Shown: piece by piece, positions 25,875 to 34,148 of the stretch
Numbering within the stretch: the stretch's first letter is position 1
Layout: every line of letters begins with the position of its first letter
From: Nostoc sp. MS1
GTDB taxonomy: Bacteria > Cyanobacteriota > Cyanobacteriia > Cyanobacteriales > Nostocaceae
Length of the DNA stretch: 64,000 nt
Reading direction: 5' to 3'
NCBI RefSeq assembly: GCF_019976755.1
Contig: NZ_AP023441.1
Coordinates: 3,779,501-3,843,500 of the forward strand
Translations under genes and position numbers: made by a program
Notes under the pieces: model-generated
The model's input: only the letters and a program-made list of their open reading frames with translations
The model's database searches: none
What the model was told of the DNA's origin: nothing

Positions 25875-27549
25875 AGGGCTTGCTGAAAAAGTCATTTCAA
25901 AGGAAGAGAAAAATTGATTAAGTAGTCAGTCCAGAAAAAAGATAAGTTTTTGTTGTTTAAGGTTTAATGAAATATCAGTTTCGATAATAGAAGAAGTAAA
26001 AAAAGACTCAGTTTTGAAAAATAGGCAAAAAAATACACAAAAAAGCCGTAATAGCAGAGTAGAAAGATTCATAACTAAAAAAGTTATGGCAATAGCGGTG
26101 AAAGAAGTATGAGGAAGTTTAGCCATAACTCTACCAAGGCTAAATCTTCGTTTACCTTGTCCAAACTTGCCCTCAATACAATTACGAATCCTTTCGTCAT
26201 AAGCGGCTTGTTTCTTCTTTTCAGGGCTGACATTTTGGGGGGGTCTACCTAGTGGTGGGCCACTAATTCTAATTCCCCTTTCTTGACACCAAGCTCGATT
26301 CTCCCTCGTCCGATAAATCTTATCAACATGAACTGATTCAGGATAATATCCGGTGTAGTTTTTGTATGCTTCTACTTGTGATTTTAAGTCTCCTGATTCG
26401 TTAAAGTTGTCCCAACTAATATGGTCTAAAAATACATAGCCATCATAGTAACTAGCTGAAAACTTAGCCCCAAACTCTACTGTTCTCCCGGCTTTACCTC
26501 GGATAATCGGACGAATGTGTGGTTGGTTTAAACTGACAATGCGGTCTTGTATACTAATTTTTTGATTTTCATATAACCATAACTGTTGACGATAAACTTC
26601 TGCTACTACTAGCAACATCTTATATTGACTGTTGCTCAGTTTTAATAGTGACGCACCTAAATTTATTAGCTGCTGAATATGAGTTAAATTTCTGTTGATA
26701 TATTGCAGTTGCTTTCTGATAGCTTTCCTTCTTTCTTTAACTGTTGGTTTTCTTTTCTTGGCTACTGCTAAATAATCCTTTCTTGCTTTGTTTCTGTAGG
26801 TTCTTGGTTTGTTGATATTTCTTACTAATAAGGACTTATATAATGTATCTATGATTGTTTCTGTTTGCTTTCTGGCTTGATTTAATAATCCTAAATCTGT
26901 CGGATAACTTATGTCTGCTGGCGCACAACTAGCATCTAATATTAATTTTCCTCTATTGGCTGGCTTACTTTTTGAATCCTCGACCTCTGGCTTTTTTGCT
27001 CTTACTTCTACCTCCTGTTTATTTTCTAACATCTTCCTGACTATTTCTTGATTGATTTTATTGACTAATTCTATATCTATCCTTTCTCTAAAATGAACTA
27101 GCATTGACGGGTCAAATGCAGATTCATTACTATATGCTGACATTCCTATAAAGTATTGCAGATACGGGTTCTCCCGAATTTGTTCTACTGTCTCTCTGTC
27201 ACTTATTCCTAATTTTTCTTTAATTATTAATGCTCCCAACGCCATTCTAAATGTTTTGGCTGGCGCTCCCATTCTTGCTGAAAATATTTCTGCGTACTCT
27301 GCTTCAAATTTTGACCAAGGTATCATGTTCGCCATGATTACCCATCGGTTATCTGACGCTAGTTTTCCCCCAAAGGGTAGTTCAAAGTTTTCTGCTGCTT
27401 TTTCTTGCTTTTGCGCTCTTCGATACATTTTAACGCAACTTGCTACAAGGATTTTTACTTATCTTACCCTTTTTCTTTTCACCTTATTTTTCTTTCCTGA
27501 CCCTGAAACTCTTCATTCTGCTATCTTTCGCCCTTATTCAGCCAGCCCT
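25875..27549 (-). mobile_element. IS5-like insertion sequence, copy 2, 1675 bp
   Basis: Same length and ends as copy 1 (19535-21209), with the same transposase frame. It is flanked by AACGT at 25870-25874 and 27550-27554 (a 5-bp match, 4 bp if one terminal A belongs to the IS). It interrupts the EACC1 gene after codon 6-7. The high identity argues for recent transposition. Confidence 0.92.
25926..27428 (-). CDS. IS5-like transposase, copy 2
   Basis: This 500-residue DDE transposase is the same protein as that at 19586-21088, with the same motifs. The frame has no stop or frameshift. Its orientation is opposite to the interrupted EACC1 gene. A plus-strand frame through the IS end (27256-27927) happens to stay open into EACC1, but it has no evidence of translation. 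Confidence 0.9.
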   Translation of the reverse strand: MYRRAQKQEKAAENFELPFGGKLASDNRWVIMANMIPWSKFEAEYAEIFSARMGAPAKTFRMALGALIIKEKLGISDRETVEQIRENPYLQYFIGMSAYSNESAFDPSMLVHFRERIDIELVNKINQEIVRKMLENKQEVEVRAKKPEVEDSKSKPANRGKLILDASCAPADISYPTDLGLLNQARKQTETIIDTLYKSLLVRNINKPRTYRNKARKDYLAVAKKRKPTVKERRKAIRKQLQYINRNLTHIQQLINLGASLLKLSNSQYKMLLVVAEVYRQQLWLYENQKISIQDRIVSLNQPHIRPIIRGKAGRTVEFGAKFSASYYDGYVFLDHISWDNFNESGDLKSQVEAYKNYTGYYPESVHVDKIYRTRENRAWCQERGIRISGPPLGRPPQNVSPEKKKQAAYDERIRNCIEGKFGQGKRRFSLGRVMAKLPHTSFTAIAITFLVMNLSTLLLRLFCVFFCLFFKTESFFTSSIIETDISLNLKQQKLIFFLD

Positions 27550-27928
27550 AACGTACAAGTGACGATTTCTTTAACAGAACTGGGTTTAGATGATGAAGAC
27601 TTGCAAGCAGCAGTAGCGAATTTGCGATCACAGTTAGAAGAAGTGGATGGAGTAGAAGCCGCAAATTTAGTTCCTGTCGAAGATGCACCGAAGAACAGTA
27701 AAGCTTTAGGTGGGTGGTTGTTGGGGTTGTTGAATGCAGAAGTTAACCCAGCTAATATTACAAAGTTGTTTCAATTTTTAGGCGATCGCTTCGGTAACAA
27801 ACCGATTAAGATAGGTGTCAAAGCGCCTGATGGCAGAGAACTAAATATAGAAGCCAGCAGTCGAGAAGAATTTGAATTTGCCCTCCAAAAAGCCCAAGAA
27901 TTTCTCAACGATAAATCAAACAATTAAG

Positions 27929-30097
27929 ATGGCGAAGGTAGCACTGCTAATCGGGATTAGTGAATATCAAGAGGGATTAACACCGCTACCAAAGGCTGTT
28001 AATGATGTGGAAGCGATGCGGCGCATTTTGGTAAACCCCGAAATGGGTGGTTTTGCTGAAGCAGATGTAACAGTCTTGAAAAATCCTGAACGGCAGCAGA
28101 TGGAAACTGCTATTTTTCAGTTGTATGCCAATTGTCAGAAAGACGATTTGGTACTGTTTTACTTTTCTGGTCATGGCGTGACAGTAGAAAATGGTGATTT
28201 TTACTTCTCAACTCGCATTACCAAGAAAGATAAGAATAAATTAATACTTCCCACAGCCGTAGACGCTACAAATGTTCATAAATGGATGAACCAGAGCAAG
28301 TCTAAGCGACAGGTAGTAATTTTAGATTGCTGCTTTAGCGGTGCTTTTGCCAAGGGTTTGACAGCCAAAGATGACGGAATTATTGACTTGCAAAAGTATC
28401 TAGGTGGTGAAGGAAGGGCAATTCTTACGGCTTCGACTTCTACGCAATATGCTTTTGAGTCTGATGGGTATGACCTTTCGATTTATACCCATTATCTGAT
28501 ACAAGGAATTGAGAAAGGCGCAGCCGATCAAGACGGTGATGGTTTAATTGCAGTAGATGAATTGCATGGCTACGCGAAAAGCAAGGTGCAAGAAGCATCT
28601 CCTGCTATGTCACCAGAGTTTTACCCCACTAAAGAAGGTTATCGGATTTTTCTGGCAAAATCACCAAAGGATGATCCTAAACTGAAATATCGTAGGGAAG
28701 TAAATAATATAGCGATTGAGGATGAAGGAGATATTTCTGCTCTCAACCGCATCTCTTTGAATTTCTTGAGGAATAATCTAGGTTTGTCAACTGATGAAGC
28801 TGATGCAATTGATTTTGAGGTTTTAGAACCTTATCGGAAACGTCAGGAAAAATTGCAAATTTATGAGCAGGCTTTATCTCAAATACAAAGATATCCCCTT
28901 AGTGACAGAGAACGCAATGCTTTAAAACGCTTACAGAATGTACTCAATTTTAGAGATGAAGATATAACACAGATTGAACAACGAGTATTGGCAGCAAAAC
29001 AAGCAGAATATCAACATCAACAGCAGGAAGTTGAGAAGTTGCGCCAAGAACAAGAAGCGGCTGAACTTCAAAAACAACAAGCTGAAAAGCTACGTCAAGA
29101 ACAAGAAGTAGCTGAATCTTCAAGAAAACAAGCTGAATTACAAGAACAACAAGAAAAGAAATTATCTATTTTAGATATTCCAACTAAGCCTTGTGAATTT
29201 GACAGAGCTAGCATAATCATAAACTCTGGGTTTTTAGGTTTCGGGAAAAAGCTTGAAATTAAGCGCAGTCGGGGACAGGCACAATATTTTACAGAACACT
29301 TGGGTAATGGCGTTGTTATAGATATGGTGGCAATTCCTGGCGGACAATTCCTCATGGGTTCACCAGAGAATGAGCCACAACGAAGTAACGCAGAAAGCCC
29401 ACAGCATAAAGTTACTGTTCAACCTTTTTTTATGGGGAAGTTTCCTATTACCCAAGCTCAATGGAAGGCTATTGCTGCTTTGAATAAAGTAAATATTGAT
29501 TTGAAACATTACCCTTCCAATTTTAAAAGTGCGAATCGACCTGTAGAGAGCGTGTCTTGGTATGATGCAGTTGAGTTTTGCTTGCGTCTCGCTGCCCATA
29601 CAAACATAGAGTACCGTTTGCCTAGTGAAGCAGAATGGGAATATGCCTGTAGAGCCGGAACGACAACACCATTCCATTTTGGCGAAACAATTACATCAGA
29701 CTTAGCCAATTATAATGCTAACTATACTTATGGTGCTGGTGTGCAAAGAATATATAGACAACAAACCACAGAAGTAGGGAGCTTTGGAGTAGCTAACGCC
29801 TTTGGATTATACGATATGCACGGAAACGTATGGGAATGGTGTCTCGACGATTTGCATAAAGACTACCAAGTTGCGCCAATAGATGGCAGTCCTTGGTTTA
29901 ACGATATGGTTACTGAGCGCAGCACAACTAATGATAACCTTTATCAAAAGCAAGGAAGAGCCTTACTGCGGGGCGGTTCCTGGGTCAGCAATCCTAATAA
30001 CTGCCGTTCCGCGTCTCGTGACTACATTTACCGCGATAAATATTCCTACAGTATTGGTTTTCGTGTGGTATGTGCCGTCGAGAGGATTCTCCGTTAG
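27929..30097 (+). CDS. caspase-like protease fused to an FGE/C-type-lectin-like domain
   Basis: From the ATG at 27929 (1 bp after the EACC1 stop) the product is 722 residues. The N-terminal caspase p20 domain has catalytic His82 (FYFSGHGV) and Cys135 (LDCCFSG). A helical segment at about 290-400 is followed by a Glu/Gln-rich coiled coil (EKLRQEQEAAELQKQQAEK) to about 415. A formylglycine-generating-enzyme domain (IPGGQFLMGS, YRLPSEAEWEYACRAG, GLYDMHGNVWEW, LLRGGSW) completes the protein. Caspase-FGE proteins are found in NTP-dependent conflict and programmed-cell-death systems, where FGE-like domains can bind ligands. The C-terminus looks diversifiable (see findings). Confidence 0.88.
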   Translation: MAKVALLIGISEYQEGLTPLPKAVNDVEAMRRILVNPEMGGFAEADVTVLKNPERQQMETAIFQLYANCQKDDLVLFYFSGHGVTVENGDFYFSTRITKKDKNKLILPTAVDATNVHKWMNQSKSKRQVVILDCCFSGAFAKGLTAKDDGIIDLQKYLGGEGRAILTASTSTQYAFESDGYDLSIYTHYLIQGIEKGAADQDGDGLIAVDELHGYAKSKVQEASPAMSPEFYPTKEGYRIFLAKSPKDDPKLKYRREVNNIAIEDEGDISALNRISLNFLRNNLGLSTDEADAIDFEVLEPYRKRQEKLQIYEQALSQIQRYPLSDRERNALKRLQNVLNFRDEDITQIEQRVLAAKQAEYQHQQQEVEKLRQEQEAAELQKQQAEKLRQEQEVAESSRKQAELQEQQEKKLSILDIPTKPCEFDRASIIINSGFLGFGKKLEIKRSRGQAQYFTEHLGNGVVIDMVAIPGGQFLMGSPENEPQRSNAESPQHKVTVQPFFMGKFPITQAQWKAIAALNKVNIDLKHYPSNFKSANRPVESVSWYDAVEFCLRLAAHTNIEYRLPSEAEWEYACRAGTTTPFHFGETITSDLANYNANYTYGAGVQRIYRQQTTEVGSFGVANAFGLYDMHGNVWEWCLDDLHKDYQVAPIDGSPWFNDMVTERSTTNDNLYQKQGRALLRGGSWVSNPNNCRSASRDYIYRDKYSYSIGFRVVCAVERILR
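29960..30097 (+). other. candidate diversity-generating retroelement variable region (VR) in the FGE domain
   Basis: The stretch encodes LLRGGSW, NNCRSASR and IGFRVVCA, a layout typical of DGR target C-type-lectin domains. Codons at likely exchangeable positions are GTC, AGC, TCT, GAC, TAC, ATT, TAC, TAT, TCC, TAC and AGT, all ending in C or T, as expected if they derive from AAC/AAT in an adenine-mutagenised template. Only AAA at 30038-30040 departs from this. No template repeat or reverse transcriptase gene is in the window. Confidence 0.55.
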
Positions 30098-30247
30098 CCC
30101 TTTTTACTTTAGTCTTTTTACCCTTTACACTTGTTCTTTTTTCCTTTTTTGTTGCCTCTGACGACTAGATTTTTTTGACAAAAATACCTTCATAATCTTA
30201 GGGGCGGACTGTGGCACTGATAATTCTGAGTCATTACAGGAGCGACC

Positions 30248-30353
30248 AATTAACGTTGTGATGTGACTCGATTGTGATTGAAAATGAGCAGAGCGATCGC
30301 TAATTAACATTGTGATGTGACTTGATTGTCATGGAAAATGAGTAAAGCGATCA
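30248..30353. repeat. 54-bp tandem duplication
   Basis: Copies AATTAACGTTGTGATGTGAC... and AATTAACATTGTGATGTGAC... differ at only a few positions and each carries a GCGATC core. It lies upstream of the aldolase gene and could add binding sites. Confidence 0.8.
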
Positions 30354-30495
30354 CATCTAAATACTATGTCAGGGATCACAAACTACTAAAGCCGATAACT
30401 GTAACGTAGCATACTTGACAGTAGTCTAAATCAAGCATAAGGCATCTTGATTAGTAAAGGCGTAAACTTTTTCAACATAAACACCCGACTCTAGT

Positions 30496-30501
30496 TATAA
30501 T
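30496..30501 (+). promoter_or_regulatory. candidate -10 element of the aldolase gene
   Basis: A perfect TATAAT hexamer 98 bp before the aldolase ATG. The -35 region (about 30473-30478) is weak, so this is a tentative promoter. Confidence 0.35.
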
Positions 30502-30580
30502 TTCCTATAAGTTGAAAAAACTCTTAAGAATAAGCGTAACCAATACGCTGCTCTCACACCGACTAGCTGACAACTAAATT

Positions 30581-30586
30581 AGGAGG
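30581..30586 (+). promoter_or_regulatory. strong ribosome binding site of the aldolase gene
   Basis: AGGAGG, 7 bp before the ATG at 30594, one of the strongest ribosome binding sites in the window and consistent with a highly expressed Calvin-cycle gene. Confidence 0.8.
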
Positions 30587-30593
30587 ACTATCT

Positions 30594-31673
30594 ATGGCGC
30601 TTGTACCAATGCGGCTGCTGTTGGATCACGCGGCTGAGAACGGTTACGGCATCCCAGCTTTTAACGTTAACAACCTGGAGCAAATCCAGGCAATTATGAA
30701 GGCGGCTGAAGAGACAGATAGCCCCGTCATTTTGCAAGCTTCCCGTGGCGCTCGTAACTATGCAGGTGAAAACTTCCTACGCCACTTGATTTTGGCTGCG
30801 GTAGAAACCTATCCTCACATTCCCATTGTCATGCACCAAGATCATGGTAATGCTCCTTCTACCTGCTACTCAGCTATCAAGAACAACTTCACAAGTGTAA
30901 TGATGGATGGTTCTTTGGAAGCTGATGCTAAGACACCTGCCAGCTTCGAGTACAACGTTAATGTTACCCGCGAAGTTGTAAATGTAGCTCATGCTTTGGG
31001 CGTAAGTGTTGAAGGTGAACTCGGTTGCTTGGGTTCTCTAGAAACCGGCGCGGGTGAAGCTGAAGATGGTCACGGTTTTGAAGGTACTCTTGACCATTCT
31101 CAACTGTTAACTGACCCAGATGAAGCAGTTAGCTTCGTAGAAGCAACCCAAGTAGATGCTTTGGCTGTAGCTATCGGTACTAGCCACGGTGCTTACAAGT
31201 TTACCCGCAAACCCACTGGGGAAATTTTGGCAATTAGCCGCATTGAAGAAATTCACCGCCGTTTACCTAACACCCATTTGGTAATGCACGGTTCTTCTTC
31301 CGTACCCGAAGATTTAATCGCTTTGATTAACGAGTACGGTGGTGCTATTCCTGAAACTTACGGTGTACCTGTAGAAGAAATCCAAAAAGGTATCAAGAGC
31401 GGTGTTCGTAAAGTTAACATCGACACCGACAACCGTTTGGCTATCACCGCAGCTGTGCGCGAAGCTTTAGCAAAAAATCCCAAGGAATTTGACCCCCGTC
31501 ACTTCCTCAAGCCTTCCATCAAATATATGCAGAAGGTTTGTGCTGAACGCTATCAGCAATTTGGTACTGCTGGTAATGCAAGCAAAATTAAGCAAGTTAC
31601 TCTCGAAGATTTTGCTGCTAAGTACGCTAAGGGCGAACTCAACGCTGTTACCAAGGCTGCTGCTAAGGTTTAA
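30594..31673 (+). CDS. fbaA: class II fructose-1,6-bisphosphate aldolase
   Basis: This 359-residue zinc aldolase (also called fda or cbbA in cyanobacteria) has zinc ligands in IVMHQDHGNAPS, SVEGELGCLGSLETGAGEAE (Glu), AIGTSHGAYKF and LVMHGSSSVP, and the phosphate site NIDTDNRLA. It interconverts fructose 1,6-bisphosphate and DHAP plus glyceraldehyde 3-phosphate, and also makes sedoheptulose bisphosphate, in the Calvin cycle and glycolysis. An AGGAGG ribosome binding site precedes it and a terminator follows at 31740-31770. The codon use is G/C-ending and looks highly expressed. It is monocistronic. Confidence 0.96.
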   Translation: MALVPMRLLLDHAAENGYGIPAFNVNNLEQIQAIMKAAEETDSPVILQASRGARNYAGENFLRHLILAAVETYPHIPIVMHQDHGNAPSTCYSAIKNNFTSVMMDGSLEADAKTPASFEYNVNVTREVVNVAHALGVSVEGELGCLGSLETGAGEAEDGHGFEGTLDHSQLLTDPDEAVSFVEATQVDALAVAIGTSHGAYKFTRKPTGEILAISRIEEIHRRLPNTHLVMHGSSSVPEDLIALINEYGGAIPETYGVPVEEIQKGIKSGVRKVNIDTDNRLAITAAVREALAKNPKEFDPRHFLKPSIKYMQKVCAERYQQFGTAGNASKIKQVTLEDFAAKYAKGELNAVTKAAAKV

Positions 31674-31739
31674 TTTTAGTCAAAAAGTTAATAGGGGCAA
31701 TTGTTTGCTTCTGCAAGGTTTTTGATATTCATATAAATT

Positions 31740-31770
31740 AACCGGGGGATTTAGTTTTCCCGGTTTTTTG
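31740..31770 (+). terminator. intrinsic terminator after the aldolase gene
   Basis: AACCGGG (31740-31746) pairs with CCCGGTT (31759-31765), followed by T5 and G. It lies 66 bp after the stop at 31673. Confidence 0.85.
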
Positions 31771-31900
31771 TATTTAGTCCTTCTTTGAGGACTAATACCG
31801 TTTCACTTTAATATTGATACACATAGGCAGCAGGGAAAACGAATTAGAGATTTATCATGTGTATCATGTATTTCGTGAATTGGTATAAAGTCCTCTCTGC

Positions 31901-31937
31901 GTTCGCGCAGCGTGTCGTAGACAGACGCTACGCGAAC
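31901..31937. repeat. SDR-type palindromic repeat hairpin
   Basis: Arms GTTCGCGCAGCGT (31901-31913) and ACGCTACGCGAAC (31925-31937) pair with one mismatch around an 11-nt loop. Its GC-rich sequence resembles other small dispersed repeats at 53690 and 55261. Confidence 0.75.
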
Positions 31938-31949
31938 ACTACGAACCTA

Positions 31950-34136
31950 TTATTTCAAATAAATTAATAAATTTAAGCCTGGGATAGTGCGGGAGAGCGT
32001 CCACAAAACTAAGGTAATGTATAGCAAACCTAGAGTCCATTGATACCAAGCGAGGGTAGCAACTAGTCCTGGGAGGTGTTCGTCGCGCAGGCGGATATCG
32101 TTGAAGCCTAATTTGACTAAATTATTGAGACTAAAATCATAATAGTTGAGCCAGTTCCAACGGCGATCGCTAAGTAATGGCATATATCTTTCCCGAAAGG
32201 TTTGATTGCGGGGAATGACTGGTAAACGTCCAATTAGTAGCCGTAGTTGGCGAAAGGTTCCATCTTCTGTAAAGTAAGAGACTTTCAATAAATCATGATA
32301 GCGACCTTGTTGATAAAGGCGAACTAATAAACCTACTGGGACGGGAACAATAATTAAGAAAATACACAATAATGTGAGTAAAGGCTGCTCTGCATTTTGA
32401 AAAATAGCTAATAAACTAATAAATTCTAAACAAATAAAACTAACTAATATAGAAACAGTTTCGTAATATGTAGGAATAATCGCTAGAGGACGCAGACGAC
32501 GCGCTCTGTCTATTAACCAAAAGAGTAACCCAAAATAAGCTATGATTACTCCCCCCACGCCAAATACTAACCAAAAGCTTGTTCCATAACCACTCAACAA
32601 TAGTAATACACTCAATGCCAACCACTGTAAAGCTTCTAGCATCCAATTTCCTATAGATAGAGGTTCAGCTACGACTAGGCGATCGCTCAATTTGGTATAT
32701 GTTTCTAAATCTATATCTGCTAAACTTAGCATCTCACTGCTATTACGAAATGGTTTGGCTTCCCGACGTTGAATAATTACATTTGCTTGGTTGAGTGAAA
32801 AACCTAAATTAATTAAACTTGTTACAGATGCACTATTAATATTTGTTCCTATTAAACGTTTAGTTAACTCTTTGAGGCGGAGTTGTTGTTTGGTGTATTC
32901 TAATTGATTAGCATCAGCGACTTGCTGCTGTTGTCGAAAATTCTGACCTAAATTACGCAAGACATTTTGATTACCTTGTAGTGTAGGAACATTAAACATT
33001 TTACCAATCTGCCCAGGATTACCTAAAATTTTGGCTTGATTAGAATTAAATGTTAATCCTGGCACATTTAAGAATGCTTCTTGAGAAAAGATAACATCGC
33101 TAAAATCTGCTTGGTTGAGAATACTTGCACCACGTAAATCAACTGGCTGATTAAATAAAGCTTCCCGAAAAATGACGGCTTGCTCAAAAGTTGTTTCTGT
33201 TAAGGAAAGTGTCTGATTAAAATTACCTCTTGTAAACCTTGCTTGATTAGCAAATCTCACACCAGAAAAGTCAGACTTTTCTTGCCATTGGACACTATTA
33301 AATTTAGCTAGTTGTTTAAAATAAGCTTGTTGGAAGCTGGCAGTATTTTCAAAGTTAGTCCCTTGAAAATTAGCAGTTTCTTGAAATTGTGTTTGTTTAA
33401 AATTGGCTTTATCGAAAAAAATACTATCTTGAAAATTACTGACTTGGCGAAAACTAGCATTCGTAAAGTTGACTGAACGGCTAAATCTCGCCTCATTCCA
33501 GCTAACTGGTTGTAGAAATGTGGCATTTTTGGCATCAACAGATTGTAAAAAAAAAGTATTAGCAAAGGTAACTTCGCCATTAAAACGGGCTTGTTCTAGT
33601 GTTAATACACCACGAAAAACCGTCACTTCACCCGATAATGGTGATTGAGTAGCCAGTAGCGATCGACAGTCTCTGGAATGGGGTAAACCTACAGCTAATG
33701 ATTGCAAGCAAACAAGGCGGAGACGTTCTAATTGTGATTGTTCGGTGGCGGTGAAGATAGGGGCGATCGCTTGAGCATATAAAGGTGTTCTCAAGCCTAA
33801 ATCACTACCAACAAAATCCCCTTGAATTAGAGCATAACTTAAATCTAAACCTAGAGGTTTTGCACCAGTTTTTTGTAATTCCTTGCGTAACAACTGATAA
33901 AAAGCATCACGAAAGCCGGGGTTTTCTGGACGCAAATCGATTACCATCTGCCGCAAATCTACTGTTAAATTACCTTCGCGGAGAATTGGCGATCGCAATC
34001 TTTCTTGTAACAATTCCAAAGTTAAAGGTGTGCGTTCTGGTTGTGTTGGAGCCGCCCAAACTGGTAAAGGCAGCAATAACACTAACAACGCACACAAACT
34101 TATCAATAATTTCCAGCAAGTAAACAATCTAGGCAA
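31950..34136 (-). CDS. large membrane protein with pentapeptide-type (xxxF) repeats
   Basis: This 728-residue protein has a signal peptide (LISLCALLVLLLPLPVWA) and a N-terminal region of about 140 residues. A stretch of pentapeptide-like repeats (about 175-380) follows, with repeated ANF, ASF and ARF units such as ANFKQTQFQE and ANFQGTNFE. A helix-hairpin-type segment (NLGFSLNQANVIIQRREAK) comes next, then four to six membrane helices from about residue 495 to the end. The repeat part is probably periplasmic or lumenal. The family is common in heterocystous cyanobacteria but its function is unknown to me. Its end abuts SDR-type repeats at 31901-31937. Confidence 0.75.
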   Translation of the reverse strand: MPRLFTCWKLLISLCALLVLLLPLPVWAAPTQPERTPLTLELLQERLRSPILREGNLTVDLRQMVIDLRPENPGFRDAFYQLLRKELQKTGAKPLGLDLSYALIQGDFVGSDLGLRTPLYAQAIAPIFTATEQSQLERLRLVCLQSLAVGLPHSRDCRSLLATQSPLSGEVTVFRGVLTLEQARFNGEVTFANTFFLQSVDAKNATFLQPVSWNEARFSRSVNFTNASFRQVSNFQDSIFFDKANFKQTQFQETANFQGTNFENTASFQQAYFKQLAKFNSVQWQEKSDFSGVRFANQARFTRGNFNQTLSLTETTFEQAVIFREALFNQPVDLRGASILNQADFSDVIFSQEAFLNVPGLTFNSNQAKILGNPGQIGKMFNVPTLQGNQNVLRNLGQNFRQQQQVADANQLEYTKQQLRLKELTKRLIGTNINSASVTSLINLGFSLNQANVIIQRREAKPFRNSSEMLSLADIDLETYTKLSDRLVVAEPLSIGNWMLEALQWLALSVLLLLSGYGTSFWLVFGVGGVIIAYFGLLFWLIDRARRLRPLAIIPTYYETVSILVSFICLEFISLLAIFQNAEQPLLTLLCIFLIIVPVPVGLLVRLYQQGRYHDLLKVSYFTEDGTFRQLRLLIGRLPVIPRNQTFRERYMPLLSDRRWNWLNYYDFSLNNLVKLGFNDIRLRDEHLPGLVATLAWYQWTLGLLYITLVLWTLSRTIPGLNLLIYLK

Positions 34137-34148
34137 TGGGATTTTGGC

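Larger units (their letters stand above)
25855..27927 (+). pseudogene. EACC1-type effector-associated protein, split by IS5-like element
   Basis: ATG at 25855 gives MAAQSN and is interrupted by the IS (25875-27549). After the second AACGT duplication, reading resumes at 27555 and ends at a TAA at 27925-27927. The joined product is 130 residues: VQVTISLTELGLDDEDLQAA, a Leu/Glu-rich helix, then IKIGVKAPDGRELNIEASS. It matches the effector-associated constant component (EACC1) described next to caspase or trypsin effectors in bacterial conflict systems. The caspase gene starts 1 bp after its stop. The IS removes the promoter and first codons from the rest. Confidence 0.8.
30098..30593. other. 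496-bp region between caspase gene and aldolase gene, with 54-bp tandem duplication
   Basis: Begins with T-rich sequence after the caspase stop. It holds two adjacent ~53-bp copies (30248-30300 and 30302-30353, offset 54 bp) sharing TTGTGATGTGACT and GAAAATGAG, and a TATAAT-like hexamer at 30496-30501. No ORF is seen. Confidence 0.6.

Noticed and set aside
31950..34136. Large pentapeptide protein as a toxin or S-layer
   Set aside because: No supporting motif beyond pentapeptide-like repeats and membrane helices.
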